From contig CALWGV010000010.1 in assembly GCA_944380185.1 (NCBI GenBank), forward strand, positions 1 to 52,302: 52,302 bases of DNA, given 5' to 3'. The stretch is from an uncultured Lachnospiraceae bacterium (GTDB lineage Bacteria > Bacillota > Clostridia > Lachnospirales > Lachnospiraceae). The notes under the pieces are model-generated. The model did no database searches. It was not told where the DNA came from and saw only the letters and a list, made by a program, of their open reading frames with translations. The position numbers and the translations under genes were made by a program. This document shows, piece by piece, positions 9,036 through 17,405 of the stretch. Position 1 is the first letter of the stretch. Each line of letters begins with the position of its first letter.

Positions 9036-9157
9036 GAATCCACCTAATTATAGCGGAAATGTATTGGTGATGCAAGAGTGTGAATACCATGCGCGCATCG
9101 GTGAAGTCGCTCAGAAATTTGAAAATCAACAAGGAGTCAATAGGGAGGAAAAACAAC

Positions 9158-10303
9158 ATGAACAAATTTACTTTCTTATATCCTACAAAGGTCTACTTCG
9201 GAGAAGGCGCCGCGGCAGAAGCCCTGGAACAGGAACTTCCCAAGGTAGGAAAAACTGTCATGCTGGCTTACGGCGGCGGTTCTGTCAAGCACAGCGGGGT
9301 ATACGACGAGCTGAAGGGCCTGCTGACCGCTGCGGGCAAAGAAGTGGTGGATTTTTCCGGCATTATGCCCAATCCCACTTACGCCAAGGTACAGGAAGGG
9401 GCGGAACTGGTACGGGAACACCATGTGGACTTTATTTTGGCCGTGGGCGGCGGCAGCGTCATCGACTGCTGCAAGGTGGTCTCCGTCCAGGCGCTGGCTG
9501 GTCAGGATATTTGGAGCATGGAGTATGAACAGGGGAAATTCCCTGCAGCGGGCATCCCCATGGGGGCAGTGGTCACCGCCTCCGGAACCGGCGCGGAGAT
9601 GAACTCAGGCGCTGTAATTACCTATGAAGAAAAATTGTGGAAAGGCCCCATTGTGGGCAGCTGCGCTTCCTTCGCCATTCTCGATCCTGCCTATACCGCT
9701 ACGGTGCCGCCCATGCAGGTGCTTTCCGGGGCCTTTGACACCTTAAGCCACGCCATGGAGACCTACTTTGGAACCTCCGACCAGGACAATGTATCCGACG
9801 ATGTAGCGCTGGCTGTCATGCGTAATACGGTGGTCAATATGCGCCGGCTGCTGGAGGATATGGGCGATATGCAAGCCCGCAGCAATCTGATGTGGGATTC
9901 CGCCATGGCAGAAAACGGAATCCTTAAGGCAGGCCGCCTCACCGATTTTCAGGCCCATCAGATCGAGCATCAGCTGGGGGCCTACACCGACTGCAATCAC
10001 GGCCAGGGCCTGGCGGTGATCCACCCGGTCTACTACCGGCACATTTTAAAGGATGCTCCGGAGAAATTTACTCGCTTTGCCAAAGAAGTGTTCGGAAAGG
10101 ATACGGCGGAAGAAGGTCTGGCAGCACTGACTTCTTTTATCCAGGAGTGCGGCCTGCCCACGAAAATGGGACAGCTGAAATCGAAAGTGGAGATTACCCC
10201 GGAAGTGCTGCGCCAAGTGGCGGACACCTGCAACATCATCCAAAGCAATCCCCGCCCGCTGAGCAGAGACGAAATATATGAAATCCTCTGCGAATGCTTA
10301 TAA
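9158..10303 (+). CDS. Iron-containing alcohol dehydrogenase, YqhD/butanol dehydrogenase type
   Basis: 381-residue NAD(P)H-dependent oxidoreductase that reduces aldehydes to alcohols. The start is the ATG at 9158 with GGGAGG ahead; upstream in-frame ATGs lack ribosome sites. The cofactor motif GGGS lies at residues 97-100. Metal ligands fall at Asp194, His198 (GAFDTLSHAME), His267 and His281 (HQIEHQLGAYTDCNHG), the same numbering I recall for E. coli YqhD. Length matches YqhD/BdhA. It heads a unit with a flavodoxin-like lipoprotein and a broken FMN reductase, which suggests a redox or aldehyde stress role. The tandem dyads upstream suggest regulated expression. Confidence 0.95.
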   Translation: MNKFTFLYPTKVYFGEGAAAEALEQELPKVGKTVMLAYGGGSVKHSGVYDELKGLLTAAGKEVVDFSGIMPNPTYAKVQEGAELVREHHVDFILAVGGGSVIDCCKVVSVQALAGQDIWSMEYEQGKFPAAGIPMGAVVTASGTGAEMNSGAVITYEEKLWKGPIVGSCASFAILDPAYTATVPPMQVLSGAFDTLSHAMETYFGTSDQDNVSDDVALAVMRNTVVNMRRLLEDMGDMQARSNLMWDSAMAENGILKAGRLTDFQAHQIEHQLGAYTDCNHGQGLAVIHPVYYRHILKDAPEKFTRFAKEVFGKDTAEEGLAALTSFIQECGLPTKMGQLKSKVEITPEVLRQVADTCNIIQSNPRPLSRDEIYEILCECL

Positions 10304-10359
10304 GAGGGATAAGGGAAATGTTGTGACTCATACATCAGCTAAAAGAAAGGATAATGCAA

Positions 10360-11001
10360 ATGAAAGTAAAAAGGACTCTTCCAACTCTCGTTTTGATGCT
10401 CGCCTTTACTTTTTTGCTGACCGCCTGCTCCACGGGCCGTTCGGACAATATGAATAGTGTATCTTCGTCATCGGAGGAAAGTGTGAGTGAAGCTGTTGCC
10501 AATAGTAAGGCGGAAACCCTTTCTGTTCCGCCCAATTCGGAATCGGCAGACAATGCTGTATTGGTAGCATATTTTTCCTACACGGGAAATACGGAAGAAG
10601 TTGCCAGACAGATTGCCGGCTTTACCGGAGGAACCCTTGCGGAAATTCAGCGGGCTGAGGATTATGGAGATGTGCGGGAAGAAGCCGAAAGCGAAATTTT
10701 AGAAGGCGCTCGTCCTGAAATCACGGTCAGTGTGGATAATGTCGAGGATTTTGACACGGTTTTTGTAGGCTATCCTATTTGGTGGGATGAAGCTCCGGCC
10801 ATGATTGCTACATTCCTGGATTCTTATGACTTTTCCGGGAAAACAATCATTCCTTTTTGTACCAGCGCCAGTGATTCCATTGACAACAGCCTGCATATTT
10901 TCAGCGAACTTTGTCCAGACGCCATCATTGCCGATGGCCTGACTGCCAATGACGAGGGAGATATTGAACCATGGTTACAGGAACTTGGATTTATCCAGTA
11001 A
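10360..11001 (+). CDS. Flavodoxin-like lipoprotein
   Basis: About 213 residues. Signal peptide and lipobox LLTAC place it on the outer face of the membrane. A Ser/Glu-rich linker (to about residue 65) leads to a flavodoxin domain of the Flavodoxin_4 type: VAYFSYTGNTEEVARQIA is the FMN phosphate loop, VGYPIWWDEAPAMIATFLD the middle block, and IIPFCTSASDSIDNSL the last conserved block. It probably binds FMN and passes electrons outside the membrane or to a membrane partner. The ATG at 10360 is better spaced from AGAAAGG than the one at 10354; the difference is two residues. It follows the alcohol dehydrogenase by 56 bases. Confidence 0.88.
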   Translation: MKVKRTLPTLVLMLAFTFLLTACSTGRSDNMNSVSSSSEESVSEAVANSKAETLSVPPNSESADNAVLVAYFSYTGNTEEVARQIAGFTGGTLAEIQRAEDYGDVREEAESEILEGARPEITVSVDNVEDFDTVFVGYPIWWDEAPAMIATFLDSYDFSGKTIIPFCTSASDSIDNSLHIFSELCPDAIIADGLTANDEGDIEPWLQELGFIQ

Positions 11002-11053
11002 ATTTCCCGATAGCCTTGGATGCAGAAGCGGAAAGCAAAGAAGGAAAAATGAA

Positions 11054-11245
11054 ATGAGTAAGCAAGTTTTAATTCTATCGTCCAGTCCTCGTAAAAATGG
11101 TAACTCGGAGACTTTATGCGATCAGTTTCAGAAAGGAGCGGAGGAAACGGGCGTCATCTATGGTGCAGGAGCCTGGCAGCCGGGCGATATTCAAGGGAAC
11201 CCTGCCATGAAAGAAGCCTACCAGATGGGCAGGAACATTTGTTGA
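11054..11245 (+). pseudogene. NADPH-dependent FMN reductase/flavodoxin family, internally deleted remnant
   Basis: The 63-residue open frame begins like an intact iron-sulfur flavoprotein/FMN reductase (KQVLILSSSPRKNGNSETLC, the FMN phosphate loop SSSPRKNGNS). It then jumps at about residue 33 straight to the typical end of the family (VIYGAGAWQPGDIQGNPAM, EAYQMGRNI). Family members are about 180-210 residues, so roughly 400 bases of the middle are missing while the reading frame is kept. The flavin fold cannot form, so I call it a decayed gene. It follows the flavodoxin lipoprotein by 52 bases and was probably a redox partner. Confidence 0.75.
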
Positions 11246-11260
11246 TATAGGCCAGAAATC

Positions 11261-11340
11261 AGAAAGAGACAATCCCATAAAATTCGGTTCTTTGGTATCT
11301 CTAGAAGGCGAATTTTCTGTGGGATTGTCTCTTTCTTTTT
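11261..11340. terminator. Long hairpin between convergent genes, bidirectional terminator
   Basis: The left arm 11261-11286 and right arm 11309-11336 pair over 17 perfect base pairs, then a small bulge (T opposite CAG), then 8 more pairs around a 22-base loop. A T-run follows on the plus strand, and the adenine deaminase gene ends on the minus strand at 11400. The length is greater than an ordinary terminator. Confidence 0.7.
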
Positions 11341-11399
11341 ATGATTCTAATTTTAGGACGCGCTTTCCACGACTGAATTTTCTATATCAGGCGTTTCGG

Positions 11400-13190
11400 T
11401 CAGACTTCGATGTCCACAGAGCAGAAATGATTGCAGTCCACCAGTCCCCGGTCGGTGAGACGAAGCTCAGGCAGGCAGGCCAGAGGAATCAGGGCCATGG
11501 TCATGAAAGGGGAGGGCATCGTGCAGCCGATCTCCTTCCAGGCTTCTTCCAGGGAGGCTACGGCCTGTCCGATCTCCTCCACCGGCTTGTCATCCATCAG
11601 GCCGGCGATGGGCAGGGGAACTACACCCAGTACCTGGCCGCTGCAGACCACGCACATACCGCCGCCGCACTCGATCAGCGTGTTTGCCGCCAGGGCCATG
11701 TCAGCGTCGTTGGTGCCGATGACCAACAGATTGTGAGCATCGTGGGCTACCGTGGATGCCATTGCGCCCCGGCGGATACCGAAGCCTTTGACAAAGCCGA
11801 AGCCTTTTTTGCCGGTGGCATGGTGACGCTCAAAGACAACAGCCTTCAGCACATCCTGTTCCACATCGGACTCCAGCCGTCCGTCTTTAGCCTGCAGGGT
11901 CACATGGCGCTCATAATCGCCTACCCGGGCGGGGATTACCTCGATGGTCCGCACAGTTACCTGATCGGCTGAGGCAGGAATGACGAAGGTGGCAGGGGTG
12001 ATGACTTCGCCCACATGGATGGAGTGGGTGGCCCATTTCGGATATGTGTAGGGAGTATACGCCTGTGTTACTGCCCCGTTCTCTGCGGCCAGTTCGCCGT
12101 CGATAAAGACTTTTTGTACCTGCAGATCGGTCAGGTTATCGAGGATAACCATGTCCGCACATTTGCCGGGGGCGATGCTGCCCAGCTCATGATCCATCTG
12201 GAAGCACTGGGCGCAGTTGATGGTGACCATCTGAATGGCGGTGAGAACATCGATGCCCTCCTCCACTGCCCTGCGGACAATATGATCCAGATGGCCCTGG
12301 GCGAGCAGTGTGTGGGGATGGGTATCGTCGGAGACCAGGACAGCAAAGCGGGTGTCTACCGTGTGCTCCGTGATGCTCTTTGCCACTTCTGCCAAATCAT
12401 GCCAGGCCGAGCCCTCGCGGAACATGGCGTACATCCCTAAGCGCATTTTTGCCAGAGCGTCTTCCGCTCTGGTGGATTCATGGCAGCAGCGGACGCCCGA
12501 GGCGATATAGGCGTTTAATCCCTTGCCAGTCTCCGGCAAGGAATAATGGCCCGTGACGATTTTGCCGGCCCGCAGCGCGGCTCCGGTGATGGCATGGGTT
12601 TCTTCGTTGGAAGAGAGGATGCCGGGGAAGTTCATCATTTCGCCCAGGCCGACACAGTTGTCCCACTTCATGGTCTCAGCCACGTCCTCCGGTCCTACAT
12701 GGGAGCCCGTATCCTCAAAGCCGGGAACGGCAGGAACGCAGGAGGGAGTGGTAAACATGGCCTTGAGGGGAGTGCGTGCAGCATCTTCCAGCATGCACTT
12801 TACGCCCTGGAGTCCCAGAACATTGCAGATCTCATGAGGGTCCATATAGATGCCGGTGGTACCGTGGGGAATGACAGCCCGCGCGTATTCGCCGACGCCC
12901 ATCATGGAAGATTCCACATGAATGTGACCGTCCAAAAATCCGGGGGCCAGATACTGCCCTTGGGCATCCAGAATCCGGGTGCCTTCGCCGATACAGTGGG
13001 AGGCGTCGCCCACCAGAGCGATTCTTCCCTCGGAGACGGCCACGGAGATGTCCTCCTGTATTTCCCGGGTGCAGACATTAACCAGGTTAGCGTGGATGAT
13101 TACCAGATCCGCCGGACAGGAGCCGCCGGCTACCGCAGCCAGCTTTGCGCTGACTTCCCACAGCGGACGTTTGCAAAAATGATTGACCAT
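11400..13190 (-). CDS. ade: Adenine deaminase
   Basis: 596-residue amidohydrolase converting adenine to hypoxanthine and ammonia (EC 3.5.4.2), a purine salvage step. The metal-binding HxH is at residues 89 and 91 (GFLDGHIHVESSMM). Family blocks YMDPHEICNVLG, CHESTRAEDALAKMRLGMYA, LVSDDTHPHTLLAQGHLDHI and GSIAPGKCADMVIL follow. The C-terminal domain has AHDAHNLLVIGTNDADM and VPLPIAGLMDD, as in bacterial Ade. The ATG at 13190 has AGGAGG five bases upstream; longer frames starting nearer 13271 would run into the promoter. Monocistronic on the minus strand. Confidence 0.96.
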   Translation of the reverse strand: MVNHFCKRPLWEVSAKLAAVAGGSCPADLVIIHANLVNVCTREIQEDISVAVSEGRIALVGDASHCIGEGTRILDAQGQYLAPGFLDGHIHVESSMMGVGEYARAVIPHGTTGIYMDPHEICNVLGLQGVKCMLEDAARTPLKAMFTTPSCVPAVPGFEDTGSHVGPEDVAETMKWDNCVGLGEMMNFPGILSSNEETHAITGAALRAGKIVTGHYSLPETGKGLNAYIASGVRCCHESTRAEDALAKMRLGMYAMFREGSAWHDLAEVAKSITEHTVDTRFAVLVSDDTHPHTLLAQGHLDHIVRRAVEEGIDVLTAIQMVTINCAQCFQMDHELGSIAPGKCADMVILDNLTDLQVQKVFIDGELAAENGAVTQAYTPYTYPKWATHSIHVGEVITPATFVIPASADQVTVRTIEVIPARVGDYERHVTLQAKDGRLESDVEQDVLKAVVFERHHATGKKGFGFVKGFGIRRGAMASTVAHDAHNLLVIGTNDADMALAANTLIECGGGMCVVCSGQVLGVVPLPIAGLMDDKPVEEIGQAVASLEEAWKEIGCTMPSPFMTMALIPLACLPELRLTDRGLVDCNHFCSVDIEV

Positions 13191-13212
13191 GTTACCCTCC
13201 TTATGCTGTTTG

Positions 13213-13302
13213 AGCCCCGATTCCAGGAGCTTATACCAATACAGACTCTCTGAAGGGGGCTTTGTTGTCACATAGTATACAATTTTTTGGAGTGGATGTA
13301 AA
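13213..13302 (-). promoter_or_regulatory. ade promoter and structured 5' leader
   Basis: On the minus strand TTTACA (13297-13302), 17 bases and TATACT (13274-13279) form a good promoter, giving a leader of about 75 bases. The leader has a 6-base-pair stem (AGCCCC 13256-13261 with GGGGCT 13213-13218) enclosing 37 bases, ending close to the ribosome site. It does not match the purine riboswitch core that I know. The whole gap 13191-13499 holds only this and the degV promoter. Confidence 0.55.
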
Positions 13303-13386
13303 TCCGTCTTTTATATTATTTTTTGATAGAAGCGGAGAAATATCTTAAGATTTTTAAAAGGTTTGTAAAGTGGAGAGACAGACAGC

Positions 13387-13416
13387 TTTACAGCGGTCGG
13401 AAATATATGCTATAAT
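13387..13416 (+). promoter_or_regulatory. degV promoter
   Basis: TTTACA (13387-13392), 18-base spacer, TATAAT (13411-13416) with TGC directly before it as an extended -10. Confidence 0.6.
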
Positions 13417-13499
13417 GTGCTCGTTAAACTGACGAAAAGCATTATTTAATTGAAGAAAGGGAAGGACCGGTTTGCAAAAACCGACGGTGACAAAACGAT

Positions 13500-14363
13500 A
13501 TGGAAGAATTTACCGTGATGACTGATATCAATACGGACATTGATGCTTCCTATGCGGAAGCGGAACACATAGTGATTCTGCCCCAGTATTATCATTTCAA
13601 TGACGGCGTGATTTACGGCGATGAGCAAAAGCTGGAGCCGCCGGTCTTCTACAAGCGTCTGCTGGAGGGGGAAAGGGCCTATTCCATGGGCTGCAATCCG
13701 GAGAGAGTGCGGCAGCTTTTCGAGACCGAGCTGGATGCAGGCAGAGACATCCTCTGCATTATGTTTTCTTCCGAGTGCAGCGGCAGCTACAGCACAGTCA
13801 GCGTAGTGGCACAGGAGCTGATGAGCGAGCGCGACTGCCAAATCTGCGTGATTGATTCTCTGAATGGCTCGGTGGCGGCCGGACTGATGGTGTATCTGGC
13901 CCAGGAGATGAAGAAGCAGGGCCATACGCTGGAGGAGGTGCGGGATGCTATCGAGGCCCGCAAGAAGGATTTCGACATTCTGTTTTTGGTGGACCATCTG
14001 GACTGTTTGGTGCGCGGCGGACGTTTGAATGCAGTCAGCGGAGCCGTGGGAACGGTGCTTAATATCAAGCCGATCCTGCACTTTGAGGAGGGAAAGATTG
14101 TCTCCTTCCTGAAATGCCGCGGCAAAAACAATGCCAAGAGGACTATGCTGGATACGATGAAGAAGCTCAATCTGGACAAATCTCTGGTGGCTGTGGCCCA
14201 CTCTGACAATCTGGAGGAGGCAAAAGAGTTTGCTGCCGAGGTGGAGGCGGAGCTGGGAGTGAAGGTGGTCTATATTAATGAAATCAATCTGACCATTGGT
14301 ACACATATCGGACCGGACGCCATTGGCGTGGCCTTCTGCAAGCTGCCGGATAAGGAGAATTGA
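13500..14363 (+). CDS. DegV family fatty-acid-binding protein
   Basis: 287 residues of the DegV/FakB fold. These proteins bind a fatty acid and present it to the FakA kinase for phosphorylation. Family features: VMTDINTDI at the start, the central MFSSECSGSYSTVSVVAQEL (usual form SSxLSGTY), VIDSLNGSVAAGL, LDCLVRGGRLNAVSGAVGTVLNIKPIL, and the C-terminal block INLTIGTHIGPDAIGVAF. Its stop is followed by the phosphatase start at 14365, so the two genes form an operon. Confidence 0.93.
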   Translation: MEEFTVMTDINTDIDASYAEAEHIVILPQYYHFNDGVIYGDEQKLEPPVFYKRLLEGERAYSMGCNPERVRQLFETELDAGRDILCIMFSSECSGSYSTVSVVAQELMSERDCQICVIDSLNGSVAAGLMVYLAQEMKKQGHTLEEVRDAIEARKKDFDILFLVDHLDCLVRGGRLNAVSGAVGTVLNIKPILHFEEGKIVSFLKCRGKNNAKRTMLDTMKKLNLDKSLVAVAHSDNLEEAKEFAAEVEAELGVKVVYINEINLTIGTHIGPDAIGVAFCKLPDKEN

Positions 14364-14364
14364 T

Positions 14365-15201
14365 ATGGCAGGGACAGACAGAGCAGACCAGACGACTCGG
14401 CTGATTCAATTCGATGGTATTGAGAACGCCAGAGAACTGGGCGGTATCCCTGTGGGGGATGGCCGCAGGGTGAAAGAGGGCTGTCTGATCCGCACCGGCA
14501 TGCTGGCGTCGGTGAGCGCCCGGGATGAAGAGCGCCTGCGGAAAGAATTTCATGTGACAGATATCATAGACCTGCGCACGGATGTGGAGATTAGCCAGCA
14601 TCCGGACCAGACTCCGGAGGGAATGAACTACCACTGGCATCCGATCTTTCACGGTAAAGTGCTGGGGATCAGCCGGGAGGAAGAAGAGGCTGAAGACCCA
14701 GTGGAAAAGCGACTGATCTATGTGCGCAGTCTGGAGGGGAAAGCGCATGATTCCATGCTGCGGCTCTACCCGATGATGGTGTCCGACCCCTACTGTGTGG
14801 GACAGCTGGCAGGTTTCTTTCGCCTGCTTCTCGCTCATGAGGAAGGAGCTTTTTTGTGGCACTGTACGGCAGGCAAGGACAGGACCGGGGTGACGGCCGC
14901 GCTGCTGCTGTACGCGCTGGGCGCGTCGCGGGAGACAATCTATGAGGATTATCTGGCTACCAATGAGGCGCTTAAAGGGCGTCACCAGCGGATAACAAGG
15001 GAGATCCTGGATAGGACTGGCGATGAGGCGCTGGCTGGTCAGGCTGTAGTCTTGGATTCGGTACACAGAGATTATCTGACAGCTGTCTTTGATACCATCG
15101 AGGAAAAATACGGCGGTATGGAGAATTTCCTGACCGGACAGCTGGCGGTGACGGAGGCCGAGCGAAGCCTTTTAAGAGAAAAATACACCTGTTCGGTCTG
15201 A
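14365..15201 (+). CDS. Tyrosine/serine protein phosphatase (Y_phosphatase3 family)
   Basis: 278 residues. The P-loop signature HCTAGKDRTG has Cys167 as nucleophile and Arg173 as phosphate binder. The N-terminal family motif ENARELGGIPV and IRTGMLASVS plus the block IDLRTDVEI match the IphP/Y_phosphatase3 group of bacterial dual-specificity or phosphoinositide phosphatases. The ATG at 14365 has AAGGAG seven bases upstream, inside the end of degV, one base after its stop. The substrate is unknown. Confidence 0.9.
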   Translation: MAGTDRADQTTRLIQFDGIENARELGGIPVGDGRRVKEGCLIRTGMLASVSARDEERLRKEFHVTDIIDLRTDVEISQHPDQTPEGMNYHWHPIFHGKVLGISREEEEAEDPVEKRLIYVRSLEGKAHDSMLRLYPMMVSDPYCVGQLAGFFRLLLAHEEGAFLWHCTAGKDRTGVTAALLLYALGASRETIYEDYLATNEALKGRHQRITREILDRTGDEALAGQAVVLDSVHRDYLTAVFDTIEEKYGGMENFLTGQLAVTEAERSLLREKYTCSV

Positions 15202-15245
15202 GAATGGGATCGGATTGTTAAAGTTAAGTTTTACATCTATAAAAT

Positions 15246-15284
15246 AAGGGGTGATTCCGGTCACAGGAGGCCGGGATCACCCTT
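15246..15284. terminator. Hairpin between convergent phosphatase and luxS genes
   Basis: AAGGG(G)TGATTCCGG pairs with CCGGGATCACCCTT around a 10-base loop. The T-rich side is better on the minus strand, so it suits luxS, but it may serve both. Confidence 0.6.
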
Positions 15285-15307
15285 AAAATATGGGCGGATA
15301 TCTTCTC

Positions 15308-15796
15308 TTACTGGGGATAGACCATTCGCTCCGGCTGTTTTTCTTTCAGTACCTCGTCCATATATTTGCGGGCGTAGTACTTGGCCATGGACAGGTTCAT
15401 ATCCAGGTAGTTGCCGCAGTCCTTGGGGCTGGCGCCGGGGATGGGCCCGTCAAAATCCAGGACAAAGGCAAACATTTCTTTCACCAGGTCAAAGATGTCG
15501 TCGGAGGCAAGATCCCCTGCTAACAGCAGATAAAAACCGGTGCGGCATCCCATGGGGCCGAAATAGATCACCTGGTCCTTCCACTGGGGATGGTTGCGCA
15601 GGAAGGTGGCTCCCAGATGCTCCAGTGCATGGACGGCCGGATTGTCCATCACCGGCTCCGTGTTGGGACGGGTGATGCGCAGATCAAAGGTGGTGATCAC
15701 CTGGTCGCCCACGTAGTCCTTGCGGGATACGTAGATACCGGTCTGAAGTTTCAGGTGATCAATGGTAAAACTGGCTATTTTCTCCATTTTTTTCAT
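15308..15796 (-). CDS. luxS: S-ribosylhomocysteine lyase (LuxS, AI-2 synthesis)
   Basis: 162-residue metalloenzyme that cleaves S-ribosylhomocysteine to homocysteine and DPD, the AI-2 precursor. It recycles the methyl cycle and feeds quorum signalling. The HxxEH motif is at 56-60 (HALEH), with Cys127 (DCGNYLDMNL) as third metal ligand and catalytic Cys84 (PMGCRTGFYL). Length fits the family. The ATG at 15796 is preceded by a weak GAGG; a start at 15784 (MEKIASF) is possible. Confidence 0.97.
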   Translation of the reverse strand: MKKMEKIASFTIDHLKLQTGIYVSRKDYVGDQVITTFDLRITRPNTEPVMDNPAVHALEHLGATFLRNHPQWKDQVIYFGPMGCRTGFYLLLAGDLASDDIFDLVKEMFAFVLDFDGPIPGASPKDCGNYLDMNLSMAKYYARKYMDEVLKEKQPERMVYPQ

Positions 15797-15866
15797 TGTA
15801 ATGAACCTCGATTCAACTTTTTCATTGCGCGGGAGGGGCCAAAAGGGCTCTGTCCCGCCTTCCTTT

Positions 15867-15895
15867 AGTGTACTGTATTTTGGGCGCAGGGACAA
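15867..15895 (-). promoter_or_regulatory. luxS promoter
   Basis: Minus strand TTGTCC (15890-15895), 17-base spacer, TACACT (15867-15872), about 70 bases before the luxS start. Confidence 0.5.
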
Positions 15896-15916
15896 GAGCG
15901 AAAAAGAAAAAATTCA

Positions 15917-15945
15917 TGGACAGCCGCCGGGGGCGGGAGTATAAT
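15917..15945 (+). promoter_or_regulatory. Promoter of the MATE-carboxypeptidase unit
   Basis: TGGACA (15917-15922), 17-base GC-rich spacer, TATAAT (15940-15945). It diverges from the luxS promoter. Confidence 0.65.
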
Positions 15946-15986
15946 AAACGGACGTAAAATTGTATAAAGAAAAGGCGGGAAGAAAG

Positions 15987-17405
15987 ATGAAGCTGGAGAA
16001 CAATCTGGAAAAAGACAAGATTGGGACACTGGTATTAAGGCTGGCGCTCCCCTCGATGTTAGCTCAGTTTGTCAGTGTGCTGTACAGTATTGTAGATCGC
16101 ATGTATATCGGAAACATAGCGGAAGTGGGGGAACTGGCACTGGCAGGAGCCGGAGTCTGCGGTCCGATCGTGACGCTGATATCCTCCTTTGCCTCCCTGA
16201 TCGGTTTCGGTGGATCGCCGTTACTCAGTATTCGGATGGGAGAGAAGAGAGAAGATGCTGCCAGACAGATATTGGCCAACTGCTTTATGATGATGTGTGT
16301 GGCCGGCATTATCCTGACGGCGGCGGCTCTCCTTTTAAAGGATCAGCTTTTGTGGTGGTTTGGAGCCAGCGAAGCGACCTTTCCCTACGCGGACGCGTAT
16401 TTGAGCGTATACGTATCGGGCAGCCTTTTTGCTCTGCTGTCCACGGGAATGAATCAGTTTATCATTACCCAGGGTTTTGCCAAGGTAGGAATGCTGTCGG
16501 TGGTGCTGGGCGCAGTGCTCAATCTGGTGCTGGACCCTCTTTTTATGTTTACCTTTGGCATGGGAACGGCCGGGGCGGCCTTCGCAACGGTGCTGTCACA
16601 GATGGCTTCCAGCGCCTTTGTGCTCTGGTTTTTGTTCAGCAAAAGGGTGCCGATCCCGATTACCTTCGGCGGGTATTCCTGGAAGATCTGCAAAAGAGTG
16701 CTGGCCTTGGGATTGTCTCCTTTTCTGATTATTGCCTTCGACAGCATCCTGATTATCAGCATGAATATGGCTTTGCAGCACTATGGCGGGGCGGCCCAGG
16801 GAGATACGATGGTGGCCTGCGCTACCATTGTTCAGAGCTTTATGCTGATGATCACCATGCCTTTAGGCGGGATCACCGGCGGCACCCAGACTATTTTGGG
16901 GTACAATTACGGGGCTGGTCAGATTCGCCGTGTGCGCCGGGCTGAGATGCAGATTCTGAAGGTTTGTCTGGTCTTTACGTCGGTGATGTTTGTGGCGGCT
17001 CAGACGGTCTCGGGCCTGTTTGTGAATATCTTTACCCGGCGGGAGGAGCTCAAGGAGCTGGCGGTCTGGGCGATTCGGATTTATACGCTGGGAGTGATTC
17101 CGCTGGCTTTGCAGTACACCTTTGTGGATGGCTTTACAGGAATGGGGATTGCCAAGGTGGCCGTTAGCCTGTCCTTTTTCCGCAAGGGGCTGTTTTTTCT
17201 CTTTGTCTTCTTTCTGCCGATGCTCTTTGGAGTTCGGGCGGCTTTTTTTACCGAGCCTCTGACCGACGTGATTGCGGCCTGCGTCACCACGGCAGTATTT
17301 ATAAAAGTGAGCGCTCCGATCTATCGAAAGAGGTTGTCAGTCATAAAATCCAGGCAGCATGACTACAATGATAGTAAACAGATGCCTGAGGTTGGACGGG
17401 ATTGA
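15987..17405 (+). CDS. MATE family efflux transporter
   Basis: About 472 residues with twelve predicted membrane helices in two similar halves (ALPSMLAQFVSVLYSIVDRMYIG and the second half starting LGLSPFLIIAFDSILIISMN). The PLGGITGGTQTILGYNYGAG block is the typical MATE second-half signature. It probably exports cationic drugs or metabolites using Na+ or H+, as in the MepA group. The ATG at 15987 with GGGAAG ahead is preferred over a TTG at 15960. Its stop overlaps the TTG start of the downstream carboxypeptidase. Confidence 0.92.
   Translation: MKLENNLEKDKIGTLVLRLALPSMLAQFVSVLYSIVDRMYIGNIAEVGELALAGAGVCGPIVTLISSFASLIGFGGSPLLSIRMGEKREDAARQILANCFMMMCVAGIILTAAALLLKDQLLWWFGASEATFPYADAYLSVYVSGSLFALLSTGMNQFIITQGFAKVGMLSVVLGAVLNLVLDPLFMFTFGMGTAGAAFATVLSQMASSAFVLWFLFSKRVPIPITFGGYSWKICKRVLALGLSPFLIIAFDSILIISMNMALQHYGGAAQGDTMVACATIVQSFMLMITMPLGGITGGTQTILGYNYGAGQIRRVRRAEMQILKVCLVFTSVMFVAAQTVSGLFVNIFTRREELKELAVWAIRIYTLGVIPLALQYTFVDGFTGMGIAKVAVSLSFFRKGLFFLFVFFLPMLFGVRAAFFTEPLTDVIAACVTTAVFIKVSAPIYRKRLSVIKSRQHDYNDSKQMPEVGRD

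Noticed and set aside
11246-11399. Insertion sequence or MITE between the reductase remnant and ade
   Set aside because: There is an inverted repeat but no transposase and no evident target duplication; a bidirectional terminator explains most of it. Kept only as a finding.
13191-13266. Purine riboswitch before ade
   Set aside because: The conserved junction sequences of the purine aptamer are missing; only a simple stem is visible, reported as an unassigned leader.
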